From Flagellimonas profundi (GTDB lineage Bacteria > Bacteroidota > Bacteroidia > Flavobacteriales > Flavobacteriaceae), in contig NZ_JAFLNM010000005.1 in assembly GCF_017313275.1 (NCBI RefSeq), forward strand, positions 62,001-126,000: a DNA stretch of 64,000 nucleotides, given 5' to 3'. The notes below the pieces were generated by a model. The model was not told the DNA's origin, did no database searches, and worked only from the letters and a program-made list of their open reading frames with translations. The translations under genes were made by a program, and so were the position numbers. Each line of letters opens with the position of its first letter. The stretch's first letter is position 1. This document shows, piece after piece, positions 1 through 9,303 of the stretch.

Positions 1-11
1 TTTTAAAAATC

Positions 12-3000
12 TCATTGTAAAGCATTCTTTTTTAATACTACCAAACTATCATTCAGACGTGAAATTATCAATAACTCGGCACCTTTCACTCGCAGGGGTT
101 TAATTTCGCGGATTTCGCCATCTATTTGTAAGCCGGACTCCGCCATGGACATACTTTCGAAGCTTCCGTCTCCAAATCCTTTTAGCAATACTCCGCGAGA
201 ACCATCGTTTATGCCAACCTCTGGCTTGGACCAATAGAAATTGCCCCCGGTCAAAATATCGAGTTTACCATCTTGATCAAAATCTCGCACTTGCAACCCA
301 AATATTCTGGACAACTGTGCCTCTGCCGGGAGTTCTATTTTTTCAAAGGAACTTCCTTGATTAAGGAAAACAGCGGAAGCTGTATTGAACACTTCCAATT
401 TAAGAGCGCCTTGTATGGCCTTCTTTCCAAAAATATCCTCCACGGTCTGCTCTTTATAGGAGTGGTACTTTAAATATTTCTTTTTGAGGTAAGGTAACTG
501 CTCTACCAAATCTGAGCGGCCTACCAAAGGATAATCTTGTTCACCATTATAAATGGTGATAATGTGTTCCGGTTTCCCATTCTTATCAAAATCCTCCACA
601 TACATACTTACCGGCTTGTCCTCAGATGCCCTTAAACGAGTATTTTCACCAAGGTTCCCTGCAATTATGTCCAATCGTCCATCTTTATCGATGTCCGCTA
701 TTTCCAAAGTGTTCCAAAAACCATTGGTTCGGGCAAATCCGATCTCATTGATTTTCTTTACAAGTTTCCCATTATTGTTTTCAAATAGGGTCAATGGCAT
801 CCAATCCCCGACCAGGATCAAATCCTGATCACCGTCTTGGTCATAATCAAACCATTCGGCATCTGTTATCATTCCCAGGTTACGCAACTCCGGAGCCACA
901 TCTTCACCCACTTCTGTAAATTGTCCGTTGCCATTATTTTTCAATAGATAACCATTGCAGGGTTCGCCATAATTAAAGGGTTTCGCCCTAATCCCAACGA
1001 ATAGGTCCATATCCCCATCACCGTCGTAATCCGCCGGAGCTACAGCAGAACTATTTTCGTATCGGTTGGTTGGCAACCATTGTTCGGATTTTACAAAAAT
1101 CCCCTCTCCATTGTTTACATAAAGGCGGTCTTTTAAAGAAGAGGAACTATTCGGAAACTCATTTCCCCCACTGCACACATACAGATCCAGATCACCATCG
1201 TTGTCCGCATCAAAAAAAGCAGAGTTTGTATCCAAACTGGATTTATCGGCTTTAAAAGCAGGTTGGTCAACTTTTTGAAAACGGCCATCGCTACCTTGTT
1301 TATAAAATGCTGCCGCTTCACCTTTGTTACCCCCCAAAAAGATATCGGTTCTGCCGTCACCATCCACATCAGCAGTGTTTATATGGGCAGTGCCCGCGGA
1401 AACCATATCAAACAGCAGCAAATCCCTGTCAAAATCGTTAAAAGAAGATTTTTTGTGCATGTTGGGTATGGATATGGAGTCGGATACATCCCGGAACCAT
1501 GGTTTGCCAACCTCCACATCGGTTCCTACTCGCTTTTGTGAACTATCTGTATTTTCGGAATAAGAAATGGTAAGGAATTGGTTTACGGCCACATCTCGCA
1601 AAATCCTGATATCGCCATCGGACCATTGTACTCGAATTGAATCTATTTGACCCACACTGCCCAAACCAAAATGAAGACGGTCGTCAACAGTGGATTGATA
1701 CCCTCTCATGGGAGCAAGTTCCTGATAATACGTTTTATCCCCAGCATATACCGTGGCCTGAGTTCCCAGACCTGCCGTGTTGATTTGGGATTCAAGACCG
1801 ACAAATTTTAGGTTTATAAAATGGTTTTCCTGTTTTTTTGTTTCCGCATTGTTCCGATAGACGAATGCGGGCATGTTAACATTGTTCAACACAAGGTCCA
1901 AATCACCATCGTTGTCCAAGTCGCCATAAGCTGAACCATTTGAAAAACTGGGACAATTAAGCCCCCATTCTTCGGAAGTGTTGGAAAAAGTTAAGTCACC
2001 ATTGTTTGCAAATGCAAAATTGGGAATGGGATTGGAAGGGATACTATCAATAAGTTGTTTTAGATAACTTCCTCTTTCCTTGAAGAGTCTTGCCGTTGTG
2101 ATGGGATCGGCATAAAAATTAAGATAATCCAAATCTATAAGGTCTTTAAAAATCCCATTGGCCACAAACATATCCTTGTTCCCGTCATTATCGTAGTCTG
2201 CAATAAGTGCTCCCCAGCTCCAATCGGTTGCCTCAACACCCGAAAACCTAGAGATTTCGGACATACTGATATGGCCTTCAGCATTGGGTGAACCTTGGTT
2301 TAATTGAAGTACATTTCTTGGAAATTGACGGTGATAACCCGCATTGACATTGGCCTGGTACTTGTTCCAGTCTTCAAAAATAGCCTTGGTTTTTAACCGG
2401 GATTCTTCTTTGGGCAGCATTTCGGTTACAAATATCTCCGGCCATCCATCGTTATTAATATCTGCCATGTCGGCTCCCATAGAACCCAGGCTTATCTCAC
2501 CAATGATTTGCTCCAAAGATTCGGTAAAAGTACCATCGCCGTTATTGATGTACAGGTAATCTTTTTCGAAGAAATCGTTAGAAACAAAAATATCTTGCCA
2601 ACCATCGCGATTAATATCTCCAATGGTAACTCCAAGTCCAAAACCTATGGCACTGCCATAAATTCCGGCTTTTTCGCTAACATCGGTAAAGGAATCACCA
2701 TCATTTCGGTATAATTTGTTCCCTCCATTAGGGTCGCGAATCAGTCGTTGGTCTTTTTTTAAGGTATAACCTCCCACGGAACGAATGGAATTGTTCAGAA
2801 GATACATATCCAAGTCCCCATCTTTATCGTAATCAAAAAAGGCAGTATGTGTAGAGAGACCGTAATCGGCCACACCATATTCTTTGGCTTTTTCTTCAAA
2901 ATTCAAATGGCCATCTTCATCTGTGCCCTGATTAATGAATAACTCATTATGCCTGTTCGCACCTTCGGGCTTTCCTGATTTGCAAATGTAAATATCCAGC

Positions 3001-3395
3001 CAACCATCGCCATTTACATCAGCAAAGCTTACCCCGGTAGACCAAACATCACCCGAATCCAAGCCGACATCATCGGTAATATCATCAAAAGTAAGATTGC
3101 CTTTGTTCAAGTACAGTCTGTTACCCACCATATTTCCCGTAAAGAAAATATCGGGAAGCCCATCCTTATCCAGATCGCCAATGGCGACACCTCCGCCGTT
3201 ATAAAAATTTCGGTACGTGTAGGTGTTGAACTCTTCGGTATATTCCAAATCATTCCTAAAGTCAATCCCAGTTTCCTCAGCAGACAACAGGGAAAAGAGC
3301 GTATTGTCACCAGTACCGCAATCCAAAGGTTCCGATTTTTTTTGACAACTGGCCAGCGTAAGTATCACCAAACAAATTAATCCCCTATACATCAT
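12..3395 (-). CDS. CRTAC1-type lipoprotein: FG-GAP/VCBS beta-propellers with ASPIC/UnbV domain
   Basis: Secreted lipoprotein of 1127 aa, probably surface exposed. The N-terminus is a lipoprotein signal ending in a lipobox (LASC, Cys17). Many copies of DxDxDGxxD-type calcium loops (for example DLDKDGLPD and DVNGDGWLD) show FG-GAP/VCBS propeller blades over residues about 60-520 and 640-1050. Between them, roughly residues 528-612, is an ASPIC/UnbV module (HFGLGSVGQIDSIRVQWSDG). Such proteins often sit beside SusC/SusD pairs in marine Bacteroidota and are thought to bind glycan or protein ligands; no catalysis is established. It is the last gene of the SusC-SusD group, 109 bp after susD across a strong hairpin. 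Two adjacent ATGs (3395, 3392) are possible starts. Confidence 0.88.
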   Translation of the reverse strand: MMYRGLICLVILTLASCQKKSEPLDCGTGDNTLFSLLSAEETGIDFRNDLEYTEEFNTYTYRNFYNGGGVAIGDLDKDGLPDIFFTGNMVGNRLYLNKGNLTFDDITDDVGLDSGDVWSTGVSFADVNGDGWLDIYICKSGKPEGANRHNELFINQGTDEDGHLNFEEKAKEYGVADYGLSTHTAFFDYDKDGDLDMYLLNNSIRSVGGYTLKKDQRLIRDPNGGNKLYRNDGDSFTDVSEKAGIYGSAIGFGLGVTIGDINRDGWQDIFVSNDFFEKDYLYINNGDGTFTESLEQIIGEISLGSMGADMADINNDGWPEIFVTEMLPKEESRLKTKAIFEDWNKYQANVNAGYHRQFPRNVLQLNQGSPNAEGHISMSEISRFSGVEATDWSWGALIADYDNDGNKDMFVANGIFKDLIDLDYLNFYADPITTARLFKERGSYLKQLIDSIPSNPIPNFAFANNGDLTFSNTSEEWGLNCPSFSNGSAYGDLDNDGDLDLVLNNVNMPAFVYRNNAETKKQENHFINLKFVGLESQINTAGLGTQATVYAGDKTYYQELAPMRGYQSTVDDRLHFGLGSVGQIDSIRVQWSDGDIRILRDVAVNQFLTISYSENTDSSQKRVGTDVEVGKPWFRDVSDSISIPNMHKKSSFNDFDRDLLLFDMVSAGTAHINTADVDGDGRTDIFLGGNKGEAAAFYKQGSDGRFQKVDQPAFKADKSSLDTNSAFFDADNDGDLDLYVCSGGNEFPNSSSSLKDRLYVNNGEGIFVKSEQWLPTNRYENSSAVAPADYDGDGDMDLFVGIRAKPFNYGEPCNGYLLKNNGNGQFTEVGEDVAPELRNLGMITDAEWFDYDQDGDQDLILVGDWMPLTLFENNNGKLVKKINEIGFARTNGFWNTLEIADIDKDGRLDIIAGNLGENTRLRASEDKPVSMYVEDFDKNGKPEHIITIYNGEQDYPLVGRSDLVEQLPYLKKKYLKYHSYKEQTVEDIFGKKAIQGALKLEVFNTASAVFLNQGSSFEKIELPAEAQLSRIFGLQVRDFDQDGKLDILTGGNFYWSKPEVGINDGSRGVLLKGFGDGSFESMSMAESGLQIDGEIREIKPLRVKGAELLIISRLNDSLVVLKKNALQ

Positions 3396-3425
3396 ACCAT
3401 CTCACATCGATTACTACTTAGGAAG

Positions 3426-3461
3426 AAGAAAAGACACAAATGGATGTTTGTGTCTTTTCTT
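3426..3461 (-). terminator. Intergenic hairpin between susD and the CRTAC1 gene
   Basis: Perfect 13-bp stem (GAAAAGACACAAA 3428-3440 with TTTGTGTCTTTTC 3447-3459), 6-nt loop, extendable by two more pairs. It lies in the minus-strand transcript after the SusD stop. No long U-run follows, so it may be an attenuator or an RNA-stabilising structure that sets SusCD above the downstream gene, not a full terminator. Confidence 0.6.
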
Positions 3462-3504
3462 TAAAACTAACTAAAACAAACTAATATACTTAACAATTAA
3501 TCCA

Positions 3505-5034
3505 TTAATAACCTGGATTCTGTTCCAAATTAGGGTTACCGTTCCTTGCACCGGTAGGAATCGGATAAACTTTTTTGTTCGGGTCCGTACTGGTTTTTTC
3601 CCACCATTGGTCAGTGAATCTGCCAAATCGGATCATAACGGTTCTCGCGTGACATTCAAAAGCCAACTCGCGTTGAATTTCGTTATAAAGATCGTCCTCC
3701 GTTAATGGATCGATTACACCCAACCCGGCTCTTTCTCTCACCTGTCTAACCAACTCAACTGCTTCGGCACTTCCATTATCCATTCTCCACAATGCTTCCG
3801 CACGCATTAGAAGGATACCAGCATATCGATACACGGGCACATCGTTATCCATGGCCAGGGCAATACCGTTTTCAAATTCAAATTTTCCAATTCTTGCACC
3901 AGACTGACTAAAGGCCTTAGGTGTCAATTCATTGATATATGGTGTAAAAATTAATGGTTCTCCATCCGGATCAGGATTTCCTTCGGAATCGATCTCAATG
4001 GCTCCGTTGGGATCCATAATTGGCTCACCAGTTGAAGTGTACTGCTGACCTACAATAAACATATCTTTACGAGCATCTGTATCTTCAAAAGAATTATAGA
4101 ATTCTTCCAGTGCGGTAAATCCATTCCAAGGACCATCCGTAAAATTATAGGTTGCCTTATTTAGTGGGTGCAAGGTTTTCATGTGCATAACCAATGCTTG
4201 TCCACTTGTTTTGGAGTAAGGTACGACCATAATGTTTTCGGCCGACCCTTCGTTCTGATAGGTGAAATTATCCAAATAGGAAGGCTCCAGGAAATATTGA
4301 CCGCCATCGATTATTTGTTGGGTCAACTGAGCTACTTTATCCCATTGAGCAGTTCCTGTATAGGTTTCTGCGTTCAAATACACATTGGCCAAAAGAGCCA
4401 TTGCAGCCCACTTGTTGAATCTTCCGTAATACTCACCTCCAACTGTCTCTGTCATGGTAGGAATCACTTCTTCCAATTCGGCTGTGATAAAATTGAAAAC
4501 TTCCGCTTTGGGAGTACGGGTAGGATTTACTTCCGCCCCGTTAAATTGGGTAACCAATGGAATGTCGCCGAACAAATCCATTGCCATGAACAAATACTGC
4601 GCACGTAGCACCCTTAATTCATTTATGGCATCTTGGGTATCACCCGATGTTGCTTCAAATTCCTCGATAAACCTGTTACAGTTTGATATACCTCCAAAGT
4701 ATACCGTCCATGCCGTTTCGATGCTACCAAGGTTGTTTTCCCATTCATGTCTGTGCAAACGGGCCCAAATTCCTCCATCATCCCAAGGTCCGAATTTTGC
4801 AGGAGCGGCACTGGTTTCTGTAGATAGCTCCTGAAGGTTGAAATATGCCTCATGATAATCCCTTAATGGCGCATAGGCCGTTAAGATGGTCGCCAACTGA
4901 GTATCGGTAGTGGTATACTCCGTATCAGGTGTTAGTTCACTATAAAGCGTGGTCTCCAGGTCTGTACAGGAATTGAATCCCAACAGCAAAACGACCACCA
5001 AAGTCAATTTAGTTGATATTGTTGTGCTTTTCAT
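3505..5034 (-). CDS. SusD/RagB-family outer-membrane nutrient-binding lipoprotein
   Basis: 509 aa. A lipoprotein signal with lipobox GFNSC (Cys23) anchors it to the outer membrane. The body has the SusD layout: N-terminal SusD-like helical region with TPR-like repeats (YLFMAMDLFGDIPLVTQF, residues about 150-165), then the C-terminal RagB/SusD domain with the typical motif PVYRYAGILLMRAEALWRM near residue 400 and the RELAFE(C)H segment. It would cap the SusC channel encoded 13 bp upstream and hand glycan or glycopeptide ligands to it. The actual ligand cannot be read from sequence. The adjoining beta-L-arabinofuranosidase genes suggest an arabinose-containing substrate (inference). Confidence 0.95.
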   Translation of the reverse strand: MKSTTISTKLTLVVVLLLGFNSCTDLETTLYSELTPDTEYTTTDTQLATILTAYAPLRDYHEAYFNLQELSTETSAAPAKFGPWDDGGIWARLHRHEWENNLGSIETAWTVYFGGISNCNRFIEEFEATSGDTQDAINELRVLRAQYLFMAMDLFGDIPLVTQFNGAEVNPTRTPKAEVFNFITAELEEVIPTMTETVGGEYYGRFNKWAAMALLANVYLNAETYTGTAQWDKVAQLTQQIIDGGQYFLEPSYLDNFTYQNEGSAENIMVVPYSKTSGQALVMHMKTLHPLNKATYNFTDGPWNGFTALEEFYNSFEDTDARKDMFIVGQQYTSTGEPIMDPNGAIEIDSEGNPDPDGEPLIFTPYINELTPKAFSQSGARIGKFEFENGIALAMDNDVPVYRYAGILLMRAEALWRMDNGSAEAVELVRQVRERAGLGVIDPLTEDDLYNEIQRELAFECHARTVMIRFGRFTDQWWEKTSTDPNKKVYPIPTGARNGNPNLEQNPGY

Positions 5035-5047
5035 TACAATAATTTTT

Positions 5048-7999
5048 TTAAAATGTTACGTTTAGACCTAAACTTACCGTACGAGTCCTAAAATAAGAGG
5101 TCCTGTCGTCTATTCCGGGAGCGAGCTGATCGCCAAACCAATCGTAGTGAACTTCTGGGTCCACTCCGGTATAACCAGATATCACGAATAGGTTTTGTCC
5201 GGAAGCATAGACTCTAAATTCTTTGATCGTATCACTTTTCAAATTGAAGTTATATCCCAGCGTAATGTTATCCAATTTAAAGAAATCGGCTTTTTCCACA
5301 TAGTAACTGTTCCAGTTTTCTCCCTGGGTCAATTCTGGCAAATAATACTTTGTACGAACCGGGTTGTAGTTATTGGAAGCTCTTGGCGATTCGTAATACG
5401 CTCTGTTAATGTTTACCAAGCTATGACCGAATGCTCCCCTAAAAGTGGCGCTTAGATCAAAGTTTTTATAACGCAGGTTGTTACTCCAAGCCAATTCAAA
5501 ATCAGGAAGACCATTACCTACAACTACAGCATCATCTTCTTGCGTGATCACGCCATCACCATTTTGATCGGTAATAATACGTGAGCCATCTTCTGCAAGC
5601 CCTTCAAATATTGGAGCCACAATTTCTCCGATGGGCTCTCCCTCTTCCAATTTAATCGGGCTGATACCATTCAATCCAGGAGGGCCTAAGTTACCTCTAA
5701 AGGTTTTTTCCGTTTCACCGTTCAAGGTTACCAACTCCGTATTAAATGTGGAGAACGTAATACCTGTAGTGTAATTCAATTCGTTTTTCTGAACTAGAGC
5801 TGCATTCAGGGCAATCTCCAATCCAGTGGTTTTCAACTCCCCAATGTTTCGAAGGGTTGTGTCAAAAAAGTTTGGTGGTACCGATACCGCTATGGGCTGC
5901 AATACATCCGTAGTGTTTCTGGTATACCAATCTATAGATCCGTACAATCTGGAATTCAACGCACCAAAATCCAAACCAATATTGGTCTCTGCCTTCTCCT
6001 CCCATTTTAGATCAGGGTTAGGGTTTGATGCAAAGTTGACCCCTTGCAAATACCTAGAGTTATTGAAGAAAACCCTGTTTCCTCTGGATAATCGAGTCCT
6101 GTACTCGTAGTTCTGGGTAGGAAGGTTACCGGTTACACCGTATCCTGCACGCAACTTAAGTGTGCTGAAAGGCGTATCCAATACTTCGGCTATGTCCAAT
6201 CCACCACTTACTGCGTAGAAGTTACCCCATTTTTCATTGTCTCCGAATTTAGAAGAACCTTCTCGTCTTAAAGAGGCACTAACAAAATATTTGTCGTCCC
6301 AGTTAAGCATAACCCTTCCAAAGAAAGAAATCAATCGAGACTCTTCCTTCTGGCTATTCATGCCCATCAGCGCATCGTTTCCTGTAGCTGTACCAAGACC
6401 TAGCTCCAATGCATTGTAGTATAGGTCGTCTGTGATAAAGTTGGTATTGAATGCATCAAAATTGGTGTAAGTAAACTCCTGCCAAGAATATCCTCCAAGC
6501 AAGCTGAATTTAAGGTCACCAAAATATTTTTCGTAATTCGCTGTCAATTCAAACAACTCGTTCTCACGATCCTCAGCAAATTTGGTAGCCCTACCGCCTT
6601 GACCGGAAGCAGAGGCAAATCTCATCAATGAACCAAAGTACTGTGAACGTTGATCGCTTTCGTGCTGCAAAGAGTAAAAGCCTGCTACGTTAAGATTATC
6701 CGTAAGCTTATAATCTGCTTTGATGGTACCTAATAAAGTAGTGAAAATTCCATCATCCGTAGTTTCCTGTGTAATTGCATAAGGGTTGTGATACTCTGGA
6801 GTATTTGGCTCCCAATATCCATTGGCTGGATCATTATCGTTATATATAGGAGCGGTAGGGTCTGCAATAATTGCAAATCGCTGAGCCTCATAAGGAACAA
6901 ACTTCGCCTTTCTTTTGGTCAAAGCGCCGTTAATGGTCAGGGTCAACTTATCATTCATTGCACGCTGCACCAAATTAAAACGCATGTTGAACTGATTAAA
7001 CCCACTGCCCAAAGCCACACCTTCTACATCCCTGTAGTTGACAGAGGCTCTATAGTTTCCACTTTTCATTCCATTGGATACCGCCAGGTTGTGCACATTG
7101 GTAACTCCGGTCCTTGTAACAAGGTCCAACCAATCTGTTTCGTAACCATTATCAATACCACCAGCCTCTATATATTGTTGTGGCGTAGAGTTTTCCACAA
7201 ACTTGGCCACGCTTTCCATGGCCAAATAGGTATTGTACTCCACACGGGCATTATCAACACCACGGGTTTTTTTGGTAGTCACCAAAATAACCCCCGATGC
7301 ACCTCGCGTACCATAAATAGCTGCCGCAGAACCATCCTTCAACACCTCTATGGATTCAATATCGTTAGGGTCGATACTTTGGAGGGAACCTCCCAAAACC
7401 CCATCGATAACCACTAAGGGTTGAGAGTTGGCGCCAAAAGTGGACAATCCCCTCAACCGGATATTGAATCCAGCATTCGGGTCGCCCCCAGGCCTGGCAA
7501 TGGAAAGTCCCGCCACTTTACCTTGTAGTAACTCGGCAGGGTTGTTAATATTTCCAGTGTTAAAATCTTTGGTGTCCACACTGGCAACGGCACTGGTAAT
7601 TTCCCTACGTTCAACAGTACCATAACCAATTCCTGTGATGGTTACCTCATCCAATTGGGTAAAATCCTCGGTAAGGGAAACATCTATGGTTGTTTGACTA
7701 CCCACTTGAATCTCTTGAGGTTTAAAACCAACATAAGAGAATACAAGAACGTCTTGATCGCTAACTTCGATTGAATAAATACCATCAAAATCAGTGACAG
7801 CTCCTATACTTTTTCCTTTAACAATAACATTGGCTCCAGGAATAGGTGTTCCCGTTGCCTCGTCCGTTACTGTACCTGAAACTGTTTTTGTTTCTTGAGC
7901 CTGCATCTGCAAACCAAGAAAAAATGTGAAGACCGCAAGCATCCGAAACATTTTTGGAACTCGCAACTTCACAGTTGATAGTTGTTTGTTTTTCAGCAT
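5048..7999 (-). CDS. SusC/RagA-family TonB-linked outer-membrane transporter
   Basis: 983 aa. A signal peptide ends near residue 35 (QMQAQ). Next come a carboxypeptidase-like regulatory domain (about residues 40-115, GTVTDEATGTPIPGANV), the SusC segment DEVTITGIGYGTVERREITSA, a plug domain to about residue 235 with the family motif (LRGLSTF..NSQPLVVIDGV), and a 22-strand-type barrel ending in an aromatic residue (LGLNVTF). It imports oligomers captured by the SusD partner using TonB energy. First gene of a SusC-SusD-CRTAC1 unit, divergent from a Nudix-type regulator; the 163-bp divergent spacer contains palindromes that may be operators. Confidence 0.96.
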   Translation of the reverse strand: MLKNKQLSTVKLRVPKMFRMLAVFTFFLGLQMQAQETKTVSGTVTDEATGTPIPGANVIVKGKSIGAVTDFDGIYSIEVSDQDVLVFSYVGFKPQEIQVGSQTTIDVSLTEDFTQLDEVTITGIGYGTVERREITSAVASVDTKDFNTGNINNPAELLQGKVAGLSIARPGGDPNAGFNIRLRGLSTFGANSQPLVVIDGVLGGSLQSIDPNDIESIEVLKDGSAAAIYGTRGASGVILVTTKKTRGVDNARVEYNTYLAMESVAKFVENSTPQQYIEAGGIDNGYETDWLDLVTRTGVTNVHNLAVSNGMKSGNYRASVNYRDVEGVALGSGFNQFNMRFNLVQRAMNDKLTLTINGALTKRKAKFVPYEAQRFAIIADPTAPIYNDNDPANGYWEPNTPEYHNPYAITQETTDDGIFTTLLGTIKADYKLTDNLNVAGFYSLQHESDQRSQYFGSLMRFASASGQGGRATKFAEDRENELFELTANYEKYFGDLKFSLLGGYSWQEFTYTNFDAFNTNFITDDLYYNALELGLGTATGNDALMGMNSQKEESRLISFFGRVMLNWDDKYFVSASLRREGSSKFGDNEKWGNFYAVSGGLDIAEVLDTPFSTLKLRAGYGVTGNLPTQNYEYRTRLSRGNRVFFNNSRYLQGVNFASNPNPDLKWEEKAETNIGLDFGALNSRLYGSIDWYTRNTTDVLQPIAVSVPPNFFDTTLRNIGELKTTGLEIALNAALVQKNELNYTTGITFSTFNTELVTLNGETEKTFRGNLGPPGLNGISPIKLEEGEPIGEIVAPIFEGLAEDGSRIITDQNGDGVITQEDDAVVVGNGLPDFELAWSNNLRYKNFDLSATFRGAFGHSLVNINRAYYESPRASNNYNPVRTKYYLPELTQGENWNSYYVEKADFFKLDNITLGYNFNLKSDTIKEFRVYASGQNLFVISGYTGVDPEVHYDWFGDQLAPGIDDRTSYFRTRTVSLGLNVTF

Positions 8000-8019
8000 T
8001 TTGTTTAGTTTATATTACA

Positions 8020-8043
8020 TTAAGTGTGCTTTTCACACCTTAA
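8020..8043. promoter_or_regulatory. Imperfect palindrome upstream of susC (candidate operator)
   Basis: TTAAGTGTG, CTTTT spacer, CACACCTTAA: near-perfect inverted repeat 20 bp before the susC start. A related site (TTAGTGT N7 CACACTTA) lies at 9080-9100 before the arabinofuranosidase gene. Both flank the first Nudix-type regulator, so they are candidate binding sites for it (inference). Confidence 0.45.
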
Positions 8044-8078
8044 AGGAAACAAATAAAATTAAGATTTGCAAACATTTC

Positions 8079-8100
8079 GTTAAAAAAATGTATTTTTAAC
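8079..8100. promoter_or_regulatory. AT-rich 22-bp palindrome in susC/Nudix regulator spacer
   Basis: Perfect 8-bp arms GTTAAAAA (8079-8086) and TTTTTAAC (8093-8100) around AATGTA. It sits between two divergent genes, where an operator for either would be expected. AT-richness raises the chance that it is fortuitous. Confidence 0.35.
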
Positions 8101-8111
8101 ACTTAAAGAAC

Positions 8112-8144
8112 TTTTGGATACATATTCTTGCTTAATTAATTTAA
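8112..8144 (+). promoter_or_regulatory. Possible Bacteroidota-type promoter for the first Nudix regulator
   Basis: A TTTTG element (8112-8116) is followed after 20 nt by TAATTTAA (8137-8144). This resembles the -33 TTTG / -7 TAnnTTTG promoter of this phylum with one mismatch at the end. It would start transcription shortly before the ATG at 8163. Confidence 0.35.
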
Positions 8145-8162
8145 ATCCATGATTTTAGCTTC

Positions 8163-8900
8163 ATGAAAATCACCCATAGCGCCGGAAGTGCTGATGACAT
8201 CAACATGCAGCTCAATTATTACCAAAGGGAAGATCAGGTTCTTTTAGCTGTTGACTGTATAATTTTTGGGTTCGACAAAAAGAACCTCAAGGTTTTGCTC
8301 ATCAAACGTAACTTTGAGCCCGAAAAAGGCAAATGGTCACTTATTGGTGGCTTTTTGAAAAAGAATGAAAATCTAGATGAGGCAGCTGCAAGAGTATTAG
8401 AGACCCTTACAGGACTCAATGATATTTATCTTGAGCAACTTCACACCTATAGTAAGATTGATCGAGATCCCGGACAACGAACTATCTCGGTAGCGTATTA
8501 TGCCCTTATCAATGTGGATTCCCACCAATTTGATGGCATACAAATTGACTCGGCCAAGTGGTTTAAACTAAAGGAAGCTCCCGATTTAATTTTTGACCAC
8601 AACGAAATGGTAGAAAAAGCGATGGCAAGACTTCGCAGAAAAGCAATGACCAAGCCAATTGGTTTTGAACTATTACCGGAAAAATTCACCATGCGTCAGC
8701 TTCAAAATCTTTACGAATCCATTCTTGGCAAAAAGTTGGACAAACGTAATTTCATCAACAAAATAAATTCACTGGACGTTCTCATCAAACTTGATGAAAA
8801 GGATATGACAGTTTCCAAAAAGGGTGCATATCTCTATGTTTTTGATAAGGACAAATATGAGAAGAAGGTTGAAGAGGAAGGATTCAGCTTTAAACTCTGA
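8163..8900 (+). CDS. Nudix-fold transcriptional regulator (AraR/NrtR-like), copy 1
   Basis: 245 aa. An N-terminal Nudix domain (residues about 20-150) is followed by a C-terminal winged-helix region (about 165-245), the layout of NrtR and of the L-arabinose regulator AraR of Bacteroides thetaiotaomicron. The Nudix box starts correctly (Gly63, Glu69, Arg77), but the catalytic REUxEE core reads RVLETL. The metal-binding glutamates are therefore gone and a ligand-sensing, non-hydrolytic role is likely. It is about 85% identical to the protein at 11557-12252 by hand count. Divergent from susC and upstream of a beta-L-arabinofuranosidase, it probably regulates both in response to arabinose (inference). 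An internal ATG at 8205 matches the likely start of the paralogue and is an alternative start. Confidence 0.85.
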   Translation: MKITHSAGSADDINMQLNYYQREDQVLLAVDCIIFGFDKKNLKVLLIKRNFEPEKGKWSLIGGFLKKNENLDEAAARVLETLTGLNDIYLEQLHTYSKIDRDPGQRTISVAYYALINVDSHQFDGIQIDSAKWFKLKEAPDLIFDHNEMVEKAMARLRRKAMTKPIGFELLPEKFTMRQLQNLYESILGKKLDKRNFINKINSLDVLIKLDEKDMTVSKKGAYLYVFDKDKYEKKVEEEGFSFKL

Positions 8901-9303
8901 CTTTTTTAAATACGCTGGATAACATTTCAGGGGTTCCCATTCTTCACATTTCATTTTCACAACCATCAACATATAGAAAGTGGCCTATGAAAGCTGTTGT
9001 GAAGCAAACAATACCTTTATATTATATATTAAGGTATACCATCCTCAAAAAATCCCAATATTCCAACCTTAAAACTTTTTTAGTGTTAATATCACACTTA
9101 TTTACGTGAAATATTTGTTTTCGTGGGAAAACTTTCGTTATTTTATAAATGTATTATTTACACATTTAAACAGCGAGATAAAAAAAGAAGGTGATACTTT
9201 GTTGGTTTTTAATGCTTTATACCAAAATTAAAAACACCTAACAAGTTATATTGTTTTAATTACTAGAATCATCCAACATCTTGCGATACAAAACAACTAA
9301 CAA
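8901..9303. other. Regulatory spacer before the GH127 gene
   Basis: A 403-bp AT-rich gap without a convincing gene. It contains the palindrome at 9080-9100 and a small hairpin GTTTTC-GTGG-GAAAAC at 9117-9132. The long upstream distance suggests a regulated promoter for the downstream arabinofuranosidase gene. No perfect TAnnTTTG element was found. Confidence 0.5.
9080..9100. promoter_or_regulatory. Palindrome upstream of the GH127 gene (candidate operator)
   Basis: TTAGTGT, TAATAT, CACACTTA: shares the GTGT-spacer-CACAC-TTA plan with the palindrome at 8020-8043 upstream of susC. Shared sites before susC and this arabinofuranosidase gene would allow co-regulation by the intervening Nudix-type regulator (inference). 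Confidence 0.45.

Noticed and set aside
6788..7417. Plus-strand open frame of 209 codons antisense to susC
   Set aside because: susC is unmistakable on the minus strand; the frame has no domain and appears by chance in AT/GC-balanced coding DNA.
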